The notes below the pieces were generated by a model. The model did not search any database and was not told the origin of the DNA. It worked only from the letters and a program-made list of their open reading frames with translations. Position numbers and translations under genes: made by a program. A stretch of DNA of 64,000 nucleotides, taken from Novosphingopyxis baekryungensis DSM 16222 (GTDB lineage: Bacteria > Pseudomonadota > Alphaproteobacteria > Sphingomonadales > Sphingomonadaceae). The DNA lies in contig NZ_ATUR01000003.1 in the NCBI RefSeq assembly GCF_000420305.1, positions 310,001-374,000 of the forward strand, read 5' to 3'. Shown here in pieces: positions 51,427 through 60,679 of this stretch. Each line of letters starts with the position of its first letter. Within the stretch, counting starts at the first letter, position 1.

Positions 51427-51775
51427 TTCGACAACGGGAAACAGTCCGGGGGACTGTATCCGGTCGAAAATTCCAAGCGAAGCGCCGGATGTCTCGGCGC
51501 AGCCTTGTTGATGCTGCTTCGCTACTTCTCTACGCCCCCCCATTCTCAAAACCGTTCGCGCAGAGCTTGTCGAAGGGCCGTCTTTGTTTTCCGACGCATA
51601 AGACCCCTAGCAGCCACGTCCTTCGACAGGCTCAGGAAGAACGGATGTGGTGATCGAGCCGGGCCAAGCCACAGCTGCATCCTATGACAAGTTCATGATA
51701 AACGGGATGGTGACAGGACTCAGCTAGGCGACGGCGTTCATCTCGCTCCCCGACTTCGCCCCCTCCCCGCGCACT
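51427..51775. other. Intergenic region with REP-like inverted repeat
   Basis: No gene is seen in these about 350 bp. GAGCTTGTCGAAGG (51563-51576) and CCTTCGACAGGCTC (51620-51633) form an inverted repeat with one mismatch, 43 bp apart, of a kind frequent in sphingomonad genomes. Confidence 0.55.
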
Positions 51776-51812
51776 AAAAAAGGCGCCAGACCATCGGTCC
51801 AGCGCCTTTTTT
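51776..51812. terminator. Bidirectional intrinsic terminator
   Basis: AAAAAAGGCGC, about 15 bases including AGACC/GGTCC-type pairing, GCGCCTTTTTT. It has T runs on both strands and sits 27 bp past the stop of the minus-strand FYDLN gene. Confidence 0.85.
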
Positions 51813-51838
51813 CTGTCCGCAAACGGAAGGCCTCAGCC

Positions 51839-52162
51839 CTACTCGTCCTTGTTGTCGTCGTCGTCGCTGGACTTGGTCACGCCCAGATCGTCGTCGTCGC
51901 CGAGGTCCACGTCGCTGTCCGGCGTGTCGTCTGAATCGACCTCATCGACATCGATGTCGAGATCGTCATCCGCCTCCTCGGCCTTCTCCTTCTTCTTGTC
52001 CTTTTCCTCATAAGGAATAGGCTGCTTGGACTTCAGGACCGGCTCTGGCTCCCACTTCTCACCGCATTCGATGCACTCGACTGGATCATCCTTGCCCAGA
52101 TCGTAGAAGCGCGTGCCGCAGTTCGGGCAGGTGCGTTTATGTCCCCATTCGGCTTTGGCCAT
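51839..52162 (-). CDS. FYDLN-type acidic zinc-ribbon protein (TIGR02300-like)
   Basis: A 107-aa small protein. The N-terminal zinc ribbon has four Cys in two CxxC pairs (CPNCGTRFYDLGKDDPVECIECG), a short Lys-rich linker follows, and the last about 45 residues are almost all Asp/Glu/Ser. This composition matches the FYDLN acid family of alphaproteobacteria, whose role is unknown. It has a terminator just downstream and is divergent from aroA. Confidence 0.85.
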   Translation of the reverse strand: MAKAEWGHKRTCPNCGTRFYDLGKDDPVECIECGEKWEPEPVLKSKQPIPYEEKDKKKEKAEEADDDLDIDVDEVDSDDTPDSDVDLGDDDDLGVTKSSDDDDNKDE

Positions 52163-52350
52163 GTGGCTCTCTTTCCTTGGTAACGTGGTAGGCGGGCCGC
52201 GTGAATTCGCGGCGGCATGTGAATGTTAAGTGGCGCGCGCGCTCTTAAATGACAAGAGCGCTTTGGCAAGCCCCCTGTCGGCATCCGCCGAGGCAAAGCA
52301 CCGCGCTGCCCGTTGACAGGACGCCGGAGCCGCGCGAAGCATCCTTGGTC

Positions 52351-53676
52351 ATGACCACCACCCCGACCCATTTCGCGCCATCCGGATCGCTGCACGGCGC
52401 CGTGACCGTACCCGGCGACAAGAGCATCTCCCATCGCTCGCTCATGCTGAGCGCACTCGCCATCGGGCGCAGCCGGATCGAAGGCCTGCTGGAGGGAGAG
52501 GATGTGCTGGCCACCGCAGCGGCGATGCGGGCGATGGGCGCGGACATCCTGCGCGGGGAAGACGGCATCTGGACCGTGCATGGCGTGGGGGTCTGCGGGC
52601 TGATGCAGCCTGCCGGCGCGCTCGACATGGGCAACAGCGGCACCTCCACGCGGCTGCTGATGGGGCTGGTGTCAAGCCATGCCATCAGCTGCACCTTTAC
52701 CGGCGATGCATCGCTCAGCCATCGCCCGATGGGCCGGGTGATCGATCCCCTCCGCCTGATGGGCGCCGATATTACCGCCTCTCCTGGTGGCACCTTGCCG
52801 GCCATGGTGCGCGGCATCGTGCCCGCCGTGCCGATCGAATATCGCCTGCCCGTTGCCTCCGCCCAGGTGAAATCGGCGGTGTTGCTGGCCGGCCTGAACA
52901 TAGCGGGCATCACCCGCGTGATCGAACCCGTGCCGACGCGTGATCATAGCGAACGGATGCTGAAGGGCTTTGGCGCGGACATTTCGGTGGAAAGCGAGGC
53001 AGACGGCACGCGCATCATTTCCATCACGGGCGAGGTGGGCCTGCAGCCGCAAGACATCGTCGTGCCGGGCGATCCTTCGTCTGCGGCATTTCCCGTCGTT
53101 GCCGCGCTCATCGTACCGGGATCGGATGTCATCGTTCGCGGGGTCGGCCTCAACCCCACGCGTGCCGGGCTGTTCCAGGTGCTGCAGGACATGGGCGGCG
53201 ATATCCGGTTTGAGAATGAGCGGGAGGTTGGTGGTGAGCCGGTGGCCGATCTTCATGTGCGCCACAGCGTGCTGACAGGCATCACCGTACCACCCGAGAT
53301 CGCGCCGAGCATGATCGACGAGTTTCCCATTCTCTTTATTGCCGCCGCCTTTGCCAAGGGGCGCACGCATACCAGCGGGCTGGAAGAGCTGCGCGTCAAG
53401 GAATCGGATCGATTGGCGGTAATGGCCGCCGGCCTGGCCGCGATCGGCGCGCAAGTCGAGGAAGCGGAAGACGGCCTGATCATCCAGGGCACGGGCGGCG
53501 AGACGCTGCCCGGATCGAATCAGCCCGTCGCCAGCGCGCTGGACCATCGTATCGCCATGAGCTTTGCCGTGGCCGGGCTGCACTGCCGGGAAGGCGTGCT
53601 GATCGATGATATGCACCCGGTGCAGACCAGTTTCCCGCAATTCGAACCCATGCTGCGCGGATTGGCTGGCGCATGA
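52351..53676 (+). CDS. aroA: 3-phosphoshikimate 1-carboxyvinyltransferase (EPSP synthase)
   Basis: A 441-aa EPSP synthase of the shikimate pathway. Motifs: GDKSISHRSLMLSALA near residue 20, LDMGNSGTSTRLLMG, PLSASQVKSAVLLAGL-like SAQVKSAVLLAGLN, DPSSAAFPVVAAL, ELRVKESDRLAVMAAGL and DHRIAMSFAVAGL. The ATG at 52351 is used; the frame stays open upstream to 52249 but that part shows no similarity. It overlaps cmk by 4 bp. Confidence 0.95.
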   Translation: MTTTPTHFAPSGSLHGAVTVPGDKSISHRSLMLSALAIGRSRIEGLLEGEDVLATAAAMRAMGADILRGEDGIWTVHGVGVCGLMQPAGALDMGNSGTSTRLLMGLVSSHAISCTFTGDASLSHRPMGRVIDPLRLMGADITASPGGTLPAMVRGIVPAVPIEYRLPVASAQVKSAVLLAGLNIAGITRVIEPVPTRDHSERMLKGFGADISVESEADGTRIISITGEVGLQPQDIVVPGDPSSAAFPVVAALIVPGSDVIVRGVGLNPTRAGLFQVLQDMGGDIRFENEREVGGEPVADLHVRHSVLTGITVPPEIAPSMIDEFPILFIAAAFAKGRTHTSGLEELRVKESDRLAVMAAGLAAIGAQVEEAEDGLIIQGTGGETLPGSNQPVASALDHRIAMSFAVAGLHCREGVLIDDMHPVQTSFPQFEPMLRGLAGA

Positions 53677-54302
53677 TCATCGCCGTCGATGGCCCTACCG
53701 CGTCCGGCAAAGGCACAATCGCCCGCCGTCTGGGCGCGCATTTCGGCCTGCCCGTGCTTGACACCGGGCTGCTGTACCGGGCGGTGGGGCATGGCGTCGC
53801 GCAGGCGGGCGACGACGCGCAGGATGAAGCGGCGGCCATGGAACACATCGCGTTCCCCAATGACCTGCTGGACGATCCGGCGCTGCGATCGGAGCGGATC
53901 GGCGGCTATGCCAGCCAGGTGTCCGCCCATCCCAAAGTGCGCCAGGCCCTGTTCGATCGGCAGGTGGCTTTTGCAGCCCAGCCCCAGGGCGCGGTGCTGG
54001 ACGGGCGCGATATCGGCACGGTGATCGCGCCGCATGCGGACGCGAAGCTCTACATCACCGCTTCGGTCGATGCCCGGGCGAAGCGGCGCTTTGCCGAAAT
54101 GCACAGGCGCCGAGAAGATGTCACATTGGCCGCGATTGCCGACGATTTGCGCGCCCGCGACGCGCGCGACATGGAACGCGCCGCAGCGCCGCTCAAGCCC
54201 GCCGACGATGCGCTCTTGCTCGATACATCGGACCTCACTATAGAGCAGGCTGTCCGGCAGGCGATTGCTCTGGTGGAACGAAGGATAGAGAGCCGGTCTT
54301 AA
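53673..54302 (+). CDS. cmk: Cytidylate kinase
   Basis: A 209-aa CMP kinase. The P-loop is DGPTASGKGTIARRLG at the N-terminus, followed by LDTGLLYRAVG, AVLDGRDIGTVIAPHADAKLYITASVDARAKRRF and RDARDMERAAAPLKPADDALLLDTSDLTIEQAV. It phosphorylates CMP and dCMP. ATGA overlap with aroA; the order aroA-cmk-rpsA is common in alphaproteobacteria. Confidence 0.95.
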   Translation: MIIAVDGPTASGKGTIARRLGAHFGLPVLDTGLLYRAVGHGVAQAGDDAQDEAAAMEHIAFPNDLLDDPALRSERIGGYASQVSAHPKVRQALFDRQVAFAAQPQGAVLDGRDIGTVIAPHADAKLYITASVDARAKRRFAEMHRRREDVTLAAIADDLRARDARDMERAAAPLKPADDALLLDTSDLTIEQAVRQAIALVERRIESRS

Positions 54303-54533
54303 AGCTGGCCCGTTTTTGAAAGGTGCGCGGCGACTTCTGGTAATGGAGGTTGCCTGACGTGCCTTTTTGGCTTTGGATTGCAGGCGATGTCGCCTCGGCT
54401 CACGGCACTTCGTTTTGCCCCGATCATCGCCCGAAGGATGCCGTTCGACACAACCGGTGCGGACGGCAGTTTGGCCAAAGACCGCCGGACACAACCGGCT
54501 GGCCAGCATAGTATATACAAGGATCAAGCCTCT

Positions 54534-56228
54534 ATGGCCTCCATGGCAAATCCATCCCGCGACGATTTCGCGGCCATGCTCGAAGAAACACTCCCCGCGG
54601 ATCAGGGCTTTGAAGGCCGCGTGGTAAAAGGCACCGTCACCGGCATCGAGAATGATCTCGCCGTGATCGACGTGGGCCTCAAGTCCGAAGGCCGCGTGCC
54701 GCTTCGCGAATTCGCGAGCCCCGGTCAGAAAGCAGATATTTCCGTTGGCGACGAAGTCGAGGTCTATGTCGACCGCGTCGAGAACGCCAATGGCGAAGCC
54801 ATGCTCAGCCGCGATCGCGCCCGCCGCGAAGCCGCCTGGGACAAGCTGGAAGCCGAATATGACCAGAGCGCCCGCGTCGAAGGCACCATCTTCGGCCGCG
54901 TGAAGGGTGGCTTCACCGTCGATCTCGGCGGCGCCGTGGCCTTCCTGCCCGGCAGCCAGGTCGATGTGCGCCCCGTGCGCGACGTGACCCCGCTGATGGA
55001 CATTCCGCAGCCTTTCCAGATTCTCAAGATGGACCGTCGCCGCGGCAATATCGTCGTGTCGCGCCGCGCCATTCTGGAAGAAACCCGCGCTGAGCAGCGT
55101 TCGGGCCTGATCCAGTCGCTGGTCGAAGGTCAGGTGATCGAGGGTGTGGTCAAGAACATCACCGATTATGGTGCATTTGTGGATCTGGGCGGAATCGACG
55201 GCCTGCTGCATGTCACCGACATGAGCTACAAGCGCGTCAATCACCCGACCGAAATCCTGAACATCGGCGACACGGTGAAGGTGCAGGTTATCCGCATCAA
55301 CCGCGAGACGCAGCGCATCAGCCTCGGCATGAAGCAGCTGGAAGCCGATCCATGGGATGGCGCGATGGCGAAATATCCGGAGGGCATCAAGCTCAACGGT
55401 ACCGTCACCAACATCACCGAATATGGCGCCTTTGTGGAGCTGGAGCCGGGCATCGAAGGCCTGGTCCACGTGTCCGAGATGAGCTGGACCAAGAAGAACG
55501 TGCATCCCGGCAAGATCGTTTCGACGAGCCAGGAAGTCGAAGTGGTCGTGCTTGAGGTGGACAGCGAGAAGCGTCGCATTTCGCTCGGCCTCAAGCAGGC
55601 TCAGGGCAATCCATGGGACGATTTCGCCGAGAAATATCCTGTCGGCGCCACGGTCGAGGGCGAAGTCAAGAACGCCACCGAATTCGGTCTGTTCGTCGGC
55701 CTCGACGGCGATGTGGACGGCATGGTGCACATGTCCGACATCGCCTGGGGCATTTCGGGCGAAGACGCGCTGCATCTCCACCGCAAGGGTGAGATGGTGC
55801 AGGCCGTTGTGCTCGACGTCGATCCCGAGAAGGAGCGTATCTCGCTCGGCATCAAGCAGCTTGAGCGCGGTGCGCCCCAGGCCGGTGCCGGCGACGATCT
55901 GCGCCGCGGCGCCACCACCACCGTTACCGTGCTCGAAGTGCGCGACGGCGGACTGGAAGTTCAGGCTGGCGAAGATGGTGCCACCGGCTTCATCAAGCGC
56001 AGCGACCTTGGCCGTGACCGTGACGAACAGCGTCCCGATCGCTTCCAGGTCGGCCAGAAGTTCGATGCGATGGTTACCGGGTTCGATCGGTCCAAGAAGC
56101 CGAATTTCTCGATCAAGGCGCTGCAGCTCTCCGAAGAGAAGCAGGCTGTCGAGCAGTACGGTTCCACCGACTCGGGTGCCTCGCTCGGCGACATTCTCGG
56201 CGAAGCGCTGAAGAAAAAAGAAGACTGA
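54534..56228 (+). CDS. rpsA: 30S ribosomal protein S1
   Basis: A 564-aa S1 protein with six S1 RNA-binding repeats, for example GVVKNITDYGAFVDLGGIDGLLHVTDMSYKRVNHP, GTVTNITEYGAFVELEPGIEGLVHVSEMSW and GEVKNATEFGLFVGLDGDVDGMVHMSDIAW. It docks mRNA on the ribosome. The ATG at 54534 follows AAGGA; the longer in-frame extension from 54378 is not similar to S1. It is followed by an intrinsic terminator. Confidence 0.95.
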   Translation: MASMANPSRDDFAAMLEETLPADQGFEGRVVKGTVTGIENDLAVIDVGLKSEGRVPLREFASPGQKADISVGDEVEVYVDRVENANGEAMLSRDRARREAAWDKLEAEYDQSARVEGTIFGRVKGGFTVDLGGAVAFLPGSQVDVRPVRDVTPLMDIPQPFQILKMDRRRGNIVVSRRAILEETRAEQRSGLIQSLVEGQVIEGVVKNITDYGAFVDLGGIDGLLHVTDMSYKRVNHPTEILNIGDTVKVQVIRINRETQRISLGMKQLEADPWDGAMAKYPEGIKLNGTVTNITEYGAFVELEPGIEGLVHVSEMSWTKKNVHPGKIVSTSQEVEVVVLEVDSEKRRISLGLKQAQGNPWDDFAEKYPVGATVEGEVKNATEFGLFVGLDGDVDGMVHMSDIAWGISGEDALHLHRKGEMVQAVVLDVDPEKERISLGIKQLERGAPQAGAGDDLRRGATTTVTVLEVRDGGLEVQAGEDGATGFIKRSDLGRDRDEQRPDRFQVGQKFDAMVTGFDRSKKPNFSIKALQLSEEKQAVEQYGSTDSGASLGDILGEALKKKED

Positions 56229-56263
56229 TCCGGTTTCGGATTACCGCGCTTTAGCGGTCAAGG

Positions 56264-56300
56264 CGGCTCGCCTCCCTCGGGAGGCGGGCCGTTCTTGTTT
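56264..56300 (+). terminator. Intrinsic terminator of rpsA
   Basis: CGGCTCGCCTCC, loop CTCG, GGAGGCGGGCCG (one G-T pair), followed by TTCTTGTTT. It is about 35 bp after the rpsA stop. Confidence 0.8.
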
Positions 56301-56382
56301 CCGTTCCGTTAACCCCCATTATTCGAGACGGGGTGCATCTTTTTCTGTATATGATGCCACAGGCGCAATTAGCTTGCATTGA

Positions 56383-56400
56383 TACTAATATAGATTAGTA
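56383..56400. promoter_or_regulatory. Inverted repeat TACTAAT-N4-ATTAGTA upstream of ihfB
   Basis: A perfect 7-bp-arm palindrome in an AT-rich stretch, ending 42 bp before the ihfB start. It may be an operator or part of the promoter; a possible -35 TTGCAT lies just upstream. Confidence 0.4.
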
Positions 56401-56442
56401 CGCCGCGCACCGTGTCCCCTAAAGGCCTTTGGAGGTGCCAGG

Positions 56443-56724
56443 ATGATCAGATCGGAACTGATCAAAAAACTCGAAGACGAGAACCCTGAATTGAAGACAC
56501 AGGAGATCGAGAAGATCGTCGACCTGTTATTCAATCAGATCGTGCAGCGGCTCGCCGATGGCGGCCGTGTCGAGCTACGTGGCTTTGGCGCGTTTTCCAC
56601 CCGCGCGCGCGATCCGCGCAAGGGCCGCAATCCCCGCACCGGCGAAACGGTCGATGTGCCCGGCAAGCGCGTGCCCTATTTCAAGCCGGGCAAGGAAATC
56701 CGCGAAAAGCTCAACGAGGGCTGA
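56443..56724 (+). CDS. ihfB: Integration host factor subunit beta
   Basis: A 93-aa HU/IHF-family DNA-bending protein. [86 protein letters not shown] covers the fold, with the Pro-containing beta arm ([14 protein letters not shown]). The first residues and length favour IhfB over HU. IHF often helps sigma54 promoters, several of which occur in this window. Confidence 0.92.
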   Translation: MIRSELIKKLEDENPELKTQEIEKIVDLLFNQIVQRLADGGRVELRGFGAFSTRARDPRKGRNPRTGETVDVPGKRVPYFKPGKEIREKLNEG

Positions 56725-56808
56725 TCCGACGCCCAAACCGGGGCGCCGCGACGATGCTATCCCTCCGCAGATGTCGTGCCTTTGAACCGGGGACTGTAGC
56801 GTCCACCG

Positions 56809-57861
56809 CTAATTGGCCGCCTCCATCTGGGCGAGAAAGCGTTCTGTCGCGGCTTCCAGTTTTTCTACGGTCTGCGACAGGGTGGTCGCCGAACTTTCCA
56901 GGCCGACCGAAAGCTGGATCGACTCGGATGCCACGTTCGATAATTTGTCGCATCGCCCCGCCAATGATGAGGTCTCTTCCGCGCCATTTTCGGAGCTTTT
57001 CTGAATGGCCACGGATTTGGTCTGCTGTTCGCTCACTTCGAGACTGATAGCATCCGCCGAGTCCAACAGCCGTTCCACGACATTGTTCACGTTCCTGACC
57101 GCATCCTCGGTGTTGCCGGTTTCGACCCGCATGCCGTCAATGAGCATAGTCGCACCTCCGGTCACCGCGCGTACGTCATGGGCAAGCGACTTCACTTCAT
57201 CGGCCACGACCGCAAACGCACGCCCAGCCGCGCCCGATCGCGCTGCTTCGATGGTCGCATTCAGCGCCAGCATGCGCGTTTGATCGGCAATGTCACCGAT
57301 GACGCCCAGAACCTTGCCGAGCTTGCGGGAACTTTCATCCAATTCCCTTATGGTCTGCTCGCTGGTCTCGGTTCTCTGCCGCGCTTCGGCCCCTATACGC
57401 GCGATATACGCCCAGGAAATGTCCACCGTGGCGACGGATTCGTGGAGCGCGCGGGCATCGCTCACCAGTTTGCGGGCATGTTGCGCCGATGTTTCGGCCG
57501 CTGCCGTCACCCCGACCAATTCCCGGGCGGTCGTTTCGGCAAATGACCGCATCTTGTGGGATGAGGTTTCCAGCTCGTGAGATGCGGTCCCGAGGGAATG
57601 AGCGATCGTAGCGACCGTATCGCGAAATTCTCTGGAAAGCGCCGCAATCGCTCCGCGATCGGAAACCGAAAGACGGGCATCCAACGCATCGGCGCGCAGA
57701 CGCTCTTTGGCCAGGTCGCTCTCCGCCTGCTCCGCTCTTGTCACGGCTTCTTCGAGCTGTCGTGACAGCTGCTCCGCGGAAGGGCGCGTCTCCTCGCCCT
57801 CCTTTACGGCTTTGCCGAGCGACGCCGCTCTTTCATGCCGTCCCGGAAACAGGCGATGCAT
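56809..57861 (-). CDS. Soluble methyl-accepting chemotaxis-like protein
   Basis: About 350 aa from the start at 57861. The C-terminal part is a chemoreceptor signalling domain with its hairpin tip intact (VIGDIADQTRMLALNATIEAARSGAAGRAFAVVADEVKSLAHDVR). The N-terminal about 80 residues are charged coiled coil. No membrane helix or sensor domain is visible, so it is cytoplasmic. Upstream in-frame starts at 57921 and 57930 would overlap the TusA-like gene by about 40-50 bp and cannot be ruled out. Third gene after the DsrE-like and TusA-like genes; signal unknown. Confidence 0.8.
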   Translation of the reverse strand: MHRLFPGRHERAASLGKAVKEGEETRPSAEQLSRQLEEAVTRAEQAESDLAKERLRADALDARLSVSDRGAIAALSREFRDTVATIAHSLGTASHELETSSHKMRSFAETTARELVGVTAAAETSAQHARKLVSDARALHESVATVDISWAYIARIGAEARQRTETSEQTIRELDESSRKLGKVLGVIGDIADQTRMLALNATIEAARSGAAGRAFAVVADEVKSLAHDVRAVTGGATMLIDGMRVETGNTEDAVRNVNNVVERLLDSADAISLEVSEQQTKSVAIQKSSENGAEETSSLAGRCDKLSNVASESIQLSVGLESSATTLSQTVEKLEAATERFLAQMEAAN

Positions 57862-57880
57862 TGCCTTGGCCACCGCGCCC

Positions 57881-58108
57881 TCAGCCTCTGCGTTCGATAT
57901 GGTAGCGAAAGAGATCGCCATCGCGTTCATGCGACAGCAGCGCATTGCCCGTGGTGCGGCAGAAGGCACCAAAGTCTTCGAGCGATCCCGGATCGCTGCA
58001 CAGTACCTCCAGAACCTGCCCGGGCTCCAGCTGACCCAGAGCCTGCTTTGCCTTGAGAATCGGGAGAGGGCAGTTCAGCCCCCGCGCATCGAGCGTTTTG
58101 GTTATCAT
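57881..58108 (-). CDS. TusA/SirA-family sulfur-carrier protein
   Basis: A 75-aa protein with the sulfur-carrier motif LDARGLNCPLPILKAKQAL near the N-terminus (the Cys in CPxP carries persulfide) and a GQVLEVLCSDPGSLEDFGAFCRTTGNALL core. It is 26 bp after the DsrE-like gene. It may pass sulfur between proteins, or be regulatory; the exact role is not clear. Confidence 0.88.
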   Translation of the reverse strand: MITKTLDARGLNCPLPILKAKQALGQLEPGQVLEVLCSDPGSLEDFGAFCRTTGNALLSHERDGDLFRYHIERRG

Positions 58109-58134
58109 GGTCAGCCGTCTCGGTTCGCAGAAAA

Positions 58135-58641
58135 TCAGATATACAGATTGATGTCGCAATCGACGGCGTTTTCCAGATAGGTCGCTGCCCCCGCCACCTC
58201 GACGCCGTCGATCATCGTGTCGGTCTTGTAGCCAAGCAGATCCATGGTCATCTGACATGCGATCAGGCGCACCCCCGAGATGCGCGCAGCCTCTCTGAGA
58301 TCTTCCACCGAAGACACGCCGCTCTTGGCGATCATCCGCTTCATCATGCGGCTGGTCACCCCCGTCATCCCGGGCAGCATTCCGATCCAGTTGGGCATCG
58401 CGATATGCCCGCCCATAGCCGGCATCCTCATGGCGCTGTTGCCGAGGGACGTAACGCTGAGATCGAGATCCTTTTCCAGGAGACCAAGGCCGTAAAATGT
58501 GAAGAACATGGTCACCTTCATGTCCATGGCCGCAGCCGTGCTGGCCAGAATGAACGGGGGATACGCCCAGTCCAGCGTACCCTTGGTAACGATGAGAGAC
58601 ATTGAGCGTGCAGCGCCCTGCTGGTCGCTGCGCGCCGCCAT
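58135..58641 (-). CDS. DsrE/DsrF-like family protein
   Basis: A 168-aa protein of the DsrE/DsrF/DrsH-like family: SLIVTKGTLDWAYPPFILASTAAAMDMKVTMFFTFYGLGLLEK at the N-terminus and GVRLIACQMTMDLLGYKTDTMIDGVEVAGAATYLENAVDCDINLYI at the end, including a conserved Cys in IACQMTMD. Members often sit with TusA-like proteins in sulfur trafficking, as here. The start at 58641 is chosen; GTG at 58677 and ATG at 58602 are alternatives. Confidence 0.82.
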   Translation of the reverse strand: MAARSDQQGAARSMSLIVTKGTLDWAYPPFILASTAAAMDMKVTMFFTFYGLGLLEKDLDLSVTSLGNSAMRMPAMGGHIAMPNWIGMLPGMTGVTSRMMKRMIAKSGVSSVEDLREAARISGVRLIACQMTMDLLGYKTDTMIDGVEVAGAATYLENAVDCDINLYI

Positions 58642-58805
58642 GTCATGTGTTTGCTTACTCAAAACATTTCCAGACACATATTAGCGACCACCCCCATGAA
58701 ATGGGCCCTAATAGCATTTGGTTAAGAATTATTGCGCGATCTGACGGACTTACGCGATGGGTCGGGTGCTCAGATGATCCGCTGTCGGCCAGATGTCGGA
58801 CTGGA

Positions 58806-59576
58806 TCAGCTCTTCAGCCGATAGCCCGTCCGGAACATCCAGAAGATCACGCCGAGACATATCGCCAGAAACAACGCCAGCGCACCCATGCTGACGGCGA
58901 TGGAGACATCCCCTGCCCCGAAGAAGGTCCAGCGAAAGCCGCTGATGAGATAGACCACCGGATTGAACAGCGTCAGCGTCTGCCAGAAAGGCGGCAGCAT
59001 ATTGATGCTGTAGAACGCACCGCCCAGAAAGGTGAGCGGATAGACCACGAGCAGCGGGATGACCTGCAACTGCTCGAAATTCTTTGCCCAGATGCCGATG
59101 ATGAAACCGAACAGGCAAAAGGCGATGGCGATCAGGATCATCATGCCCATCATCAGCACGGGATGATCCACCCGTGGCTCGACGAAAAAGGTGCTGGTCG
59201 CCAGAATGATGATGCCGATGATGACGGATTTCGTCGCCGCCGCCCCGACATAGGCCAGCACGGTCTCGAACGCGCTGAGCGGAGAGGAAAGCAGCTCGTA
59301 GATCGTGCCGGTCCATTTGGGCATGTAGATGCCGAAGCTGGAATTGCTGATGCTCTCGGTAAACATCGACAGCATGATCAGGCCGGGCACGATGAACGCA
59401 CCGTAGCTGGTGCCGCCCACATCGCCCATGCGGCTGCCGATGGCCGATCCGAAGACGATGAAATAGAGCGCGGTGGTGAGCACCGGGAGGACCAGGCTGG
59501 TCCAGAAGGTCCGGCGAAACCGGGCCAGCTCGAACTTGTAGATGGCCCAGACGCCGCGCAGATTGTTGTCGCTCAT
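58806..59576 (-). CDS. ABC-2 type transporter permease
   Basis: A 256-aa permease with six predicted helices of the ABC-2 family ([58 protein letters not shown]). It overlaps the ATPase gene by 4 bp and would form an exporter with it. Substrate unknown; similar pairs export drugs or cell-surface components. Confidence 0.88.
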   Translation of the reverse strand: MSDNNLRGVWAIYKFELARFRRTFWTSLVLPVLTTALYFIVFGSAIGSRMGDVGGTSYGAFIVPGLIMLSMFTESISNSSFGIYMPKWTGTIYELLSSPLSAFETVLAYVGAAATKSVIIGIIILATSTFFVEPRVDHPVLMMGMMILIAIAFCLFGFIIGIWAKNFEQLQVIPLLVVYPLTFLGGAFYSINMLPPFWQTLTLFNPVVYLISGFRWTFFGAGDVSIAVSMGALALFLAICLGVIFWMFRTGYRLKS

Positions 59577-60502
59577 GCTGTTTGCCCATTATGTACCAGC
59601 TCGACGAAAATATCCTCGAGCGAACTCTGCCGCGTGTTCAGATCCGAAAAACCGATGCCAAGGTCGCTGACGCGGCGCAGCAGCGACGGCACACCGGTCT
59701 TTTCCGCGCGCGCATCGAATTCATAAACCAGCTCATGCCCCTCGGCGGCCAGTTCGGGCCGCCATTCGGCCAGCTCCACCGGGATCGCAGTAAGCGGCGT
59801 ATCGAGGTTGAGCGTCAGCCGCTTGCGGCCAAGCTTGCGCATCAGCACCTGCTTTTCTTCGACCAGGATCAGCTTGCCACCGGTGATCACACCCACCCGG
59901 TCGGCCATTTCCTCGGCCTCCTCGATATAATGCGTGGTCAGGATGATCGTGACGCCGCGCTCGCGCAACCGGCGGACCATCCGCCACATATCGCGCCGCA
60001 GCTCCACATCCACGCCGGCCGTCGGCTCGTCCAGAAACAGGATATCCGGTTCATGGCTGAGCGCCTTGGCGATCATCAGGCGGCGTTTCATGCCACCGGA
60101 CAGCTCCTGCACCTGCGCATCGCGCTTGTCCCATAACGTCAGATCGCGCAGCAATTCCTCGATAAAGGCTGGATTGGCCGCTTTGCCGAACAGCGCGCGG
60201 CTGAACCGGATGGTATCGATCACCTTTTCGAACGCATCGGTGTGCAGTTCCTGCGGCACCAGCCCGATCTTGCGGCGGACCTTGCGGTAGGACTGGCGAA
60301 AATCCTTACCATCCACGATCACCGTGCCGCGGGTTGGCGTAACCAGACCGCAGATGATGCCAATCATGGTGGTCTTGCCCGCGCCATTGGGACCGAGCAG
60401 CGCGAAGATTTCACCGCGCTGGATCGTCAGATCGATATCCGACAGGGCGACCGTGCCGCTCGCATAGACTTTGGCGAGTCCGCTGATTTCGAGAATGCTC
60501 AT
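59573..60502 (-). CDS. ABC transporter ATP-binding protein
   Basis: A 309-aa ATPase. Walker [19 protein letters not shown]-loop, signature [15 protein letters not shown], Walker [13 protein letters not shown], and H-loop [15 protein letters not shown]. The C-terminal extension of about 80 residues is usual for ABC-2 exporters. Partner permease follows with a 4-bp overlap. Confidence 0.92.
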   Translation of the reverse strand: MSILEISGLAKVYASGTVALSDIDLTIQRGEIFALLGPNGAGKTTMIGIICGLVTPTRGTVIVDGKDFRQSYRKVRRKIGLVPQELHTDAFEKVIDTIRFSRALFGKAANPAFIEELLRDLTLWDKRDAQVQELSGGMKRRLMIAKALSHEPDILFLDEPTAGVDVELRRDMWRMVRRLRERGVTIILTTHYIEEAEEMADRVGVITGGKLILVEEKQVLMRKLGRKRLTLNLDTPLTAIPVELAEWRPELAAEGHELVYEFDARAEKTGVPSLLRRVSDLGIGFSDLNTRQSSLEDIFVELVHNGQTA

Positions 60503-60594
60503 ATGTCAGCGCGTCTACCGGAGTGCACGCCCGGTTGATAGACATCTTGACCAACAGGGGCCTGTGCCGCCATTCGGGCCAGACAGGCCCACGT

Positions 60595-60679
60595 GCGGAC
60601 GTGGCGGAATGGTAGACGCTGCGGACTTAAAATCCGCTTGCCCTAGGCAGTGCGGGTTCGAGTCCCGCCGTCCGCACCA
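60595..60679 (+). tRNA. tRNA-Leu (anticodon TAA)
   Basis: An 85-nt class II tRNA with encoded CCA. Acceptor GCGGACG/CGTCCGC, anticodon stem GCGGA/TCCGC with loop CTTAAAA (anticodon TAA), long variable arm (TGCCCTAGGCA), T arm GCGGG/CCCGC, 3' ACCA. Confidence 0.95.

Noticed and set aside
56300-56320. TCCGTTAA string resembling a FliA -10 element after rpsA
   Set aside because: No -35-like sequence is found 11 bases upstream and no flagellar gene follows.
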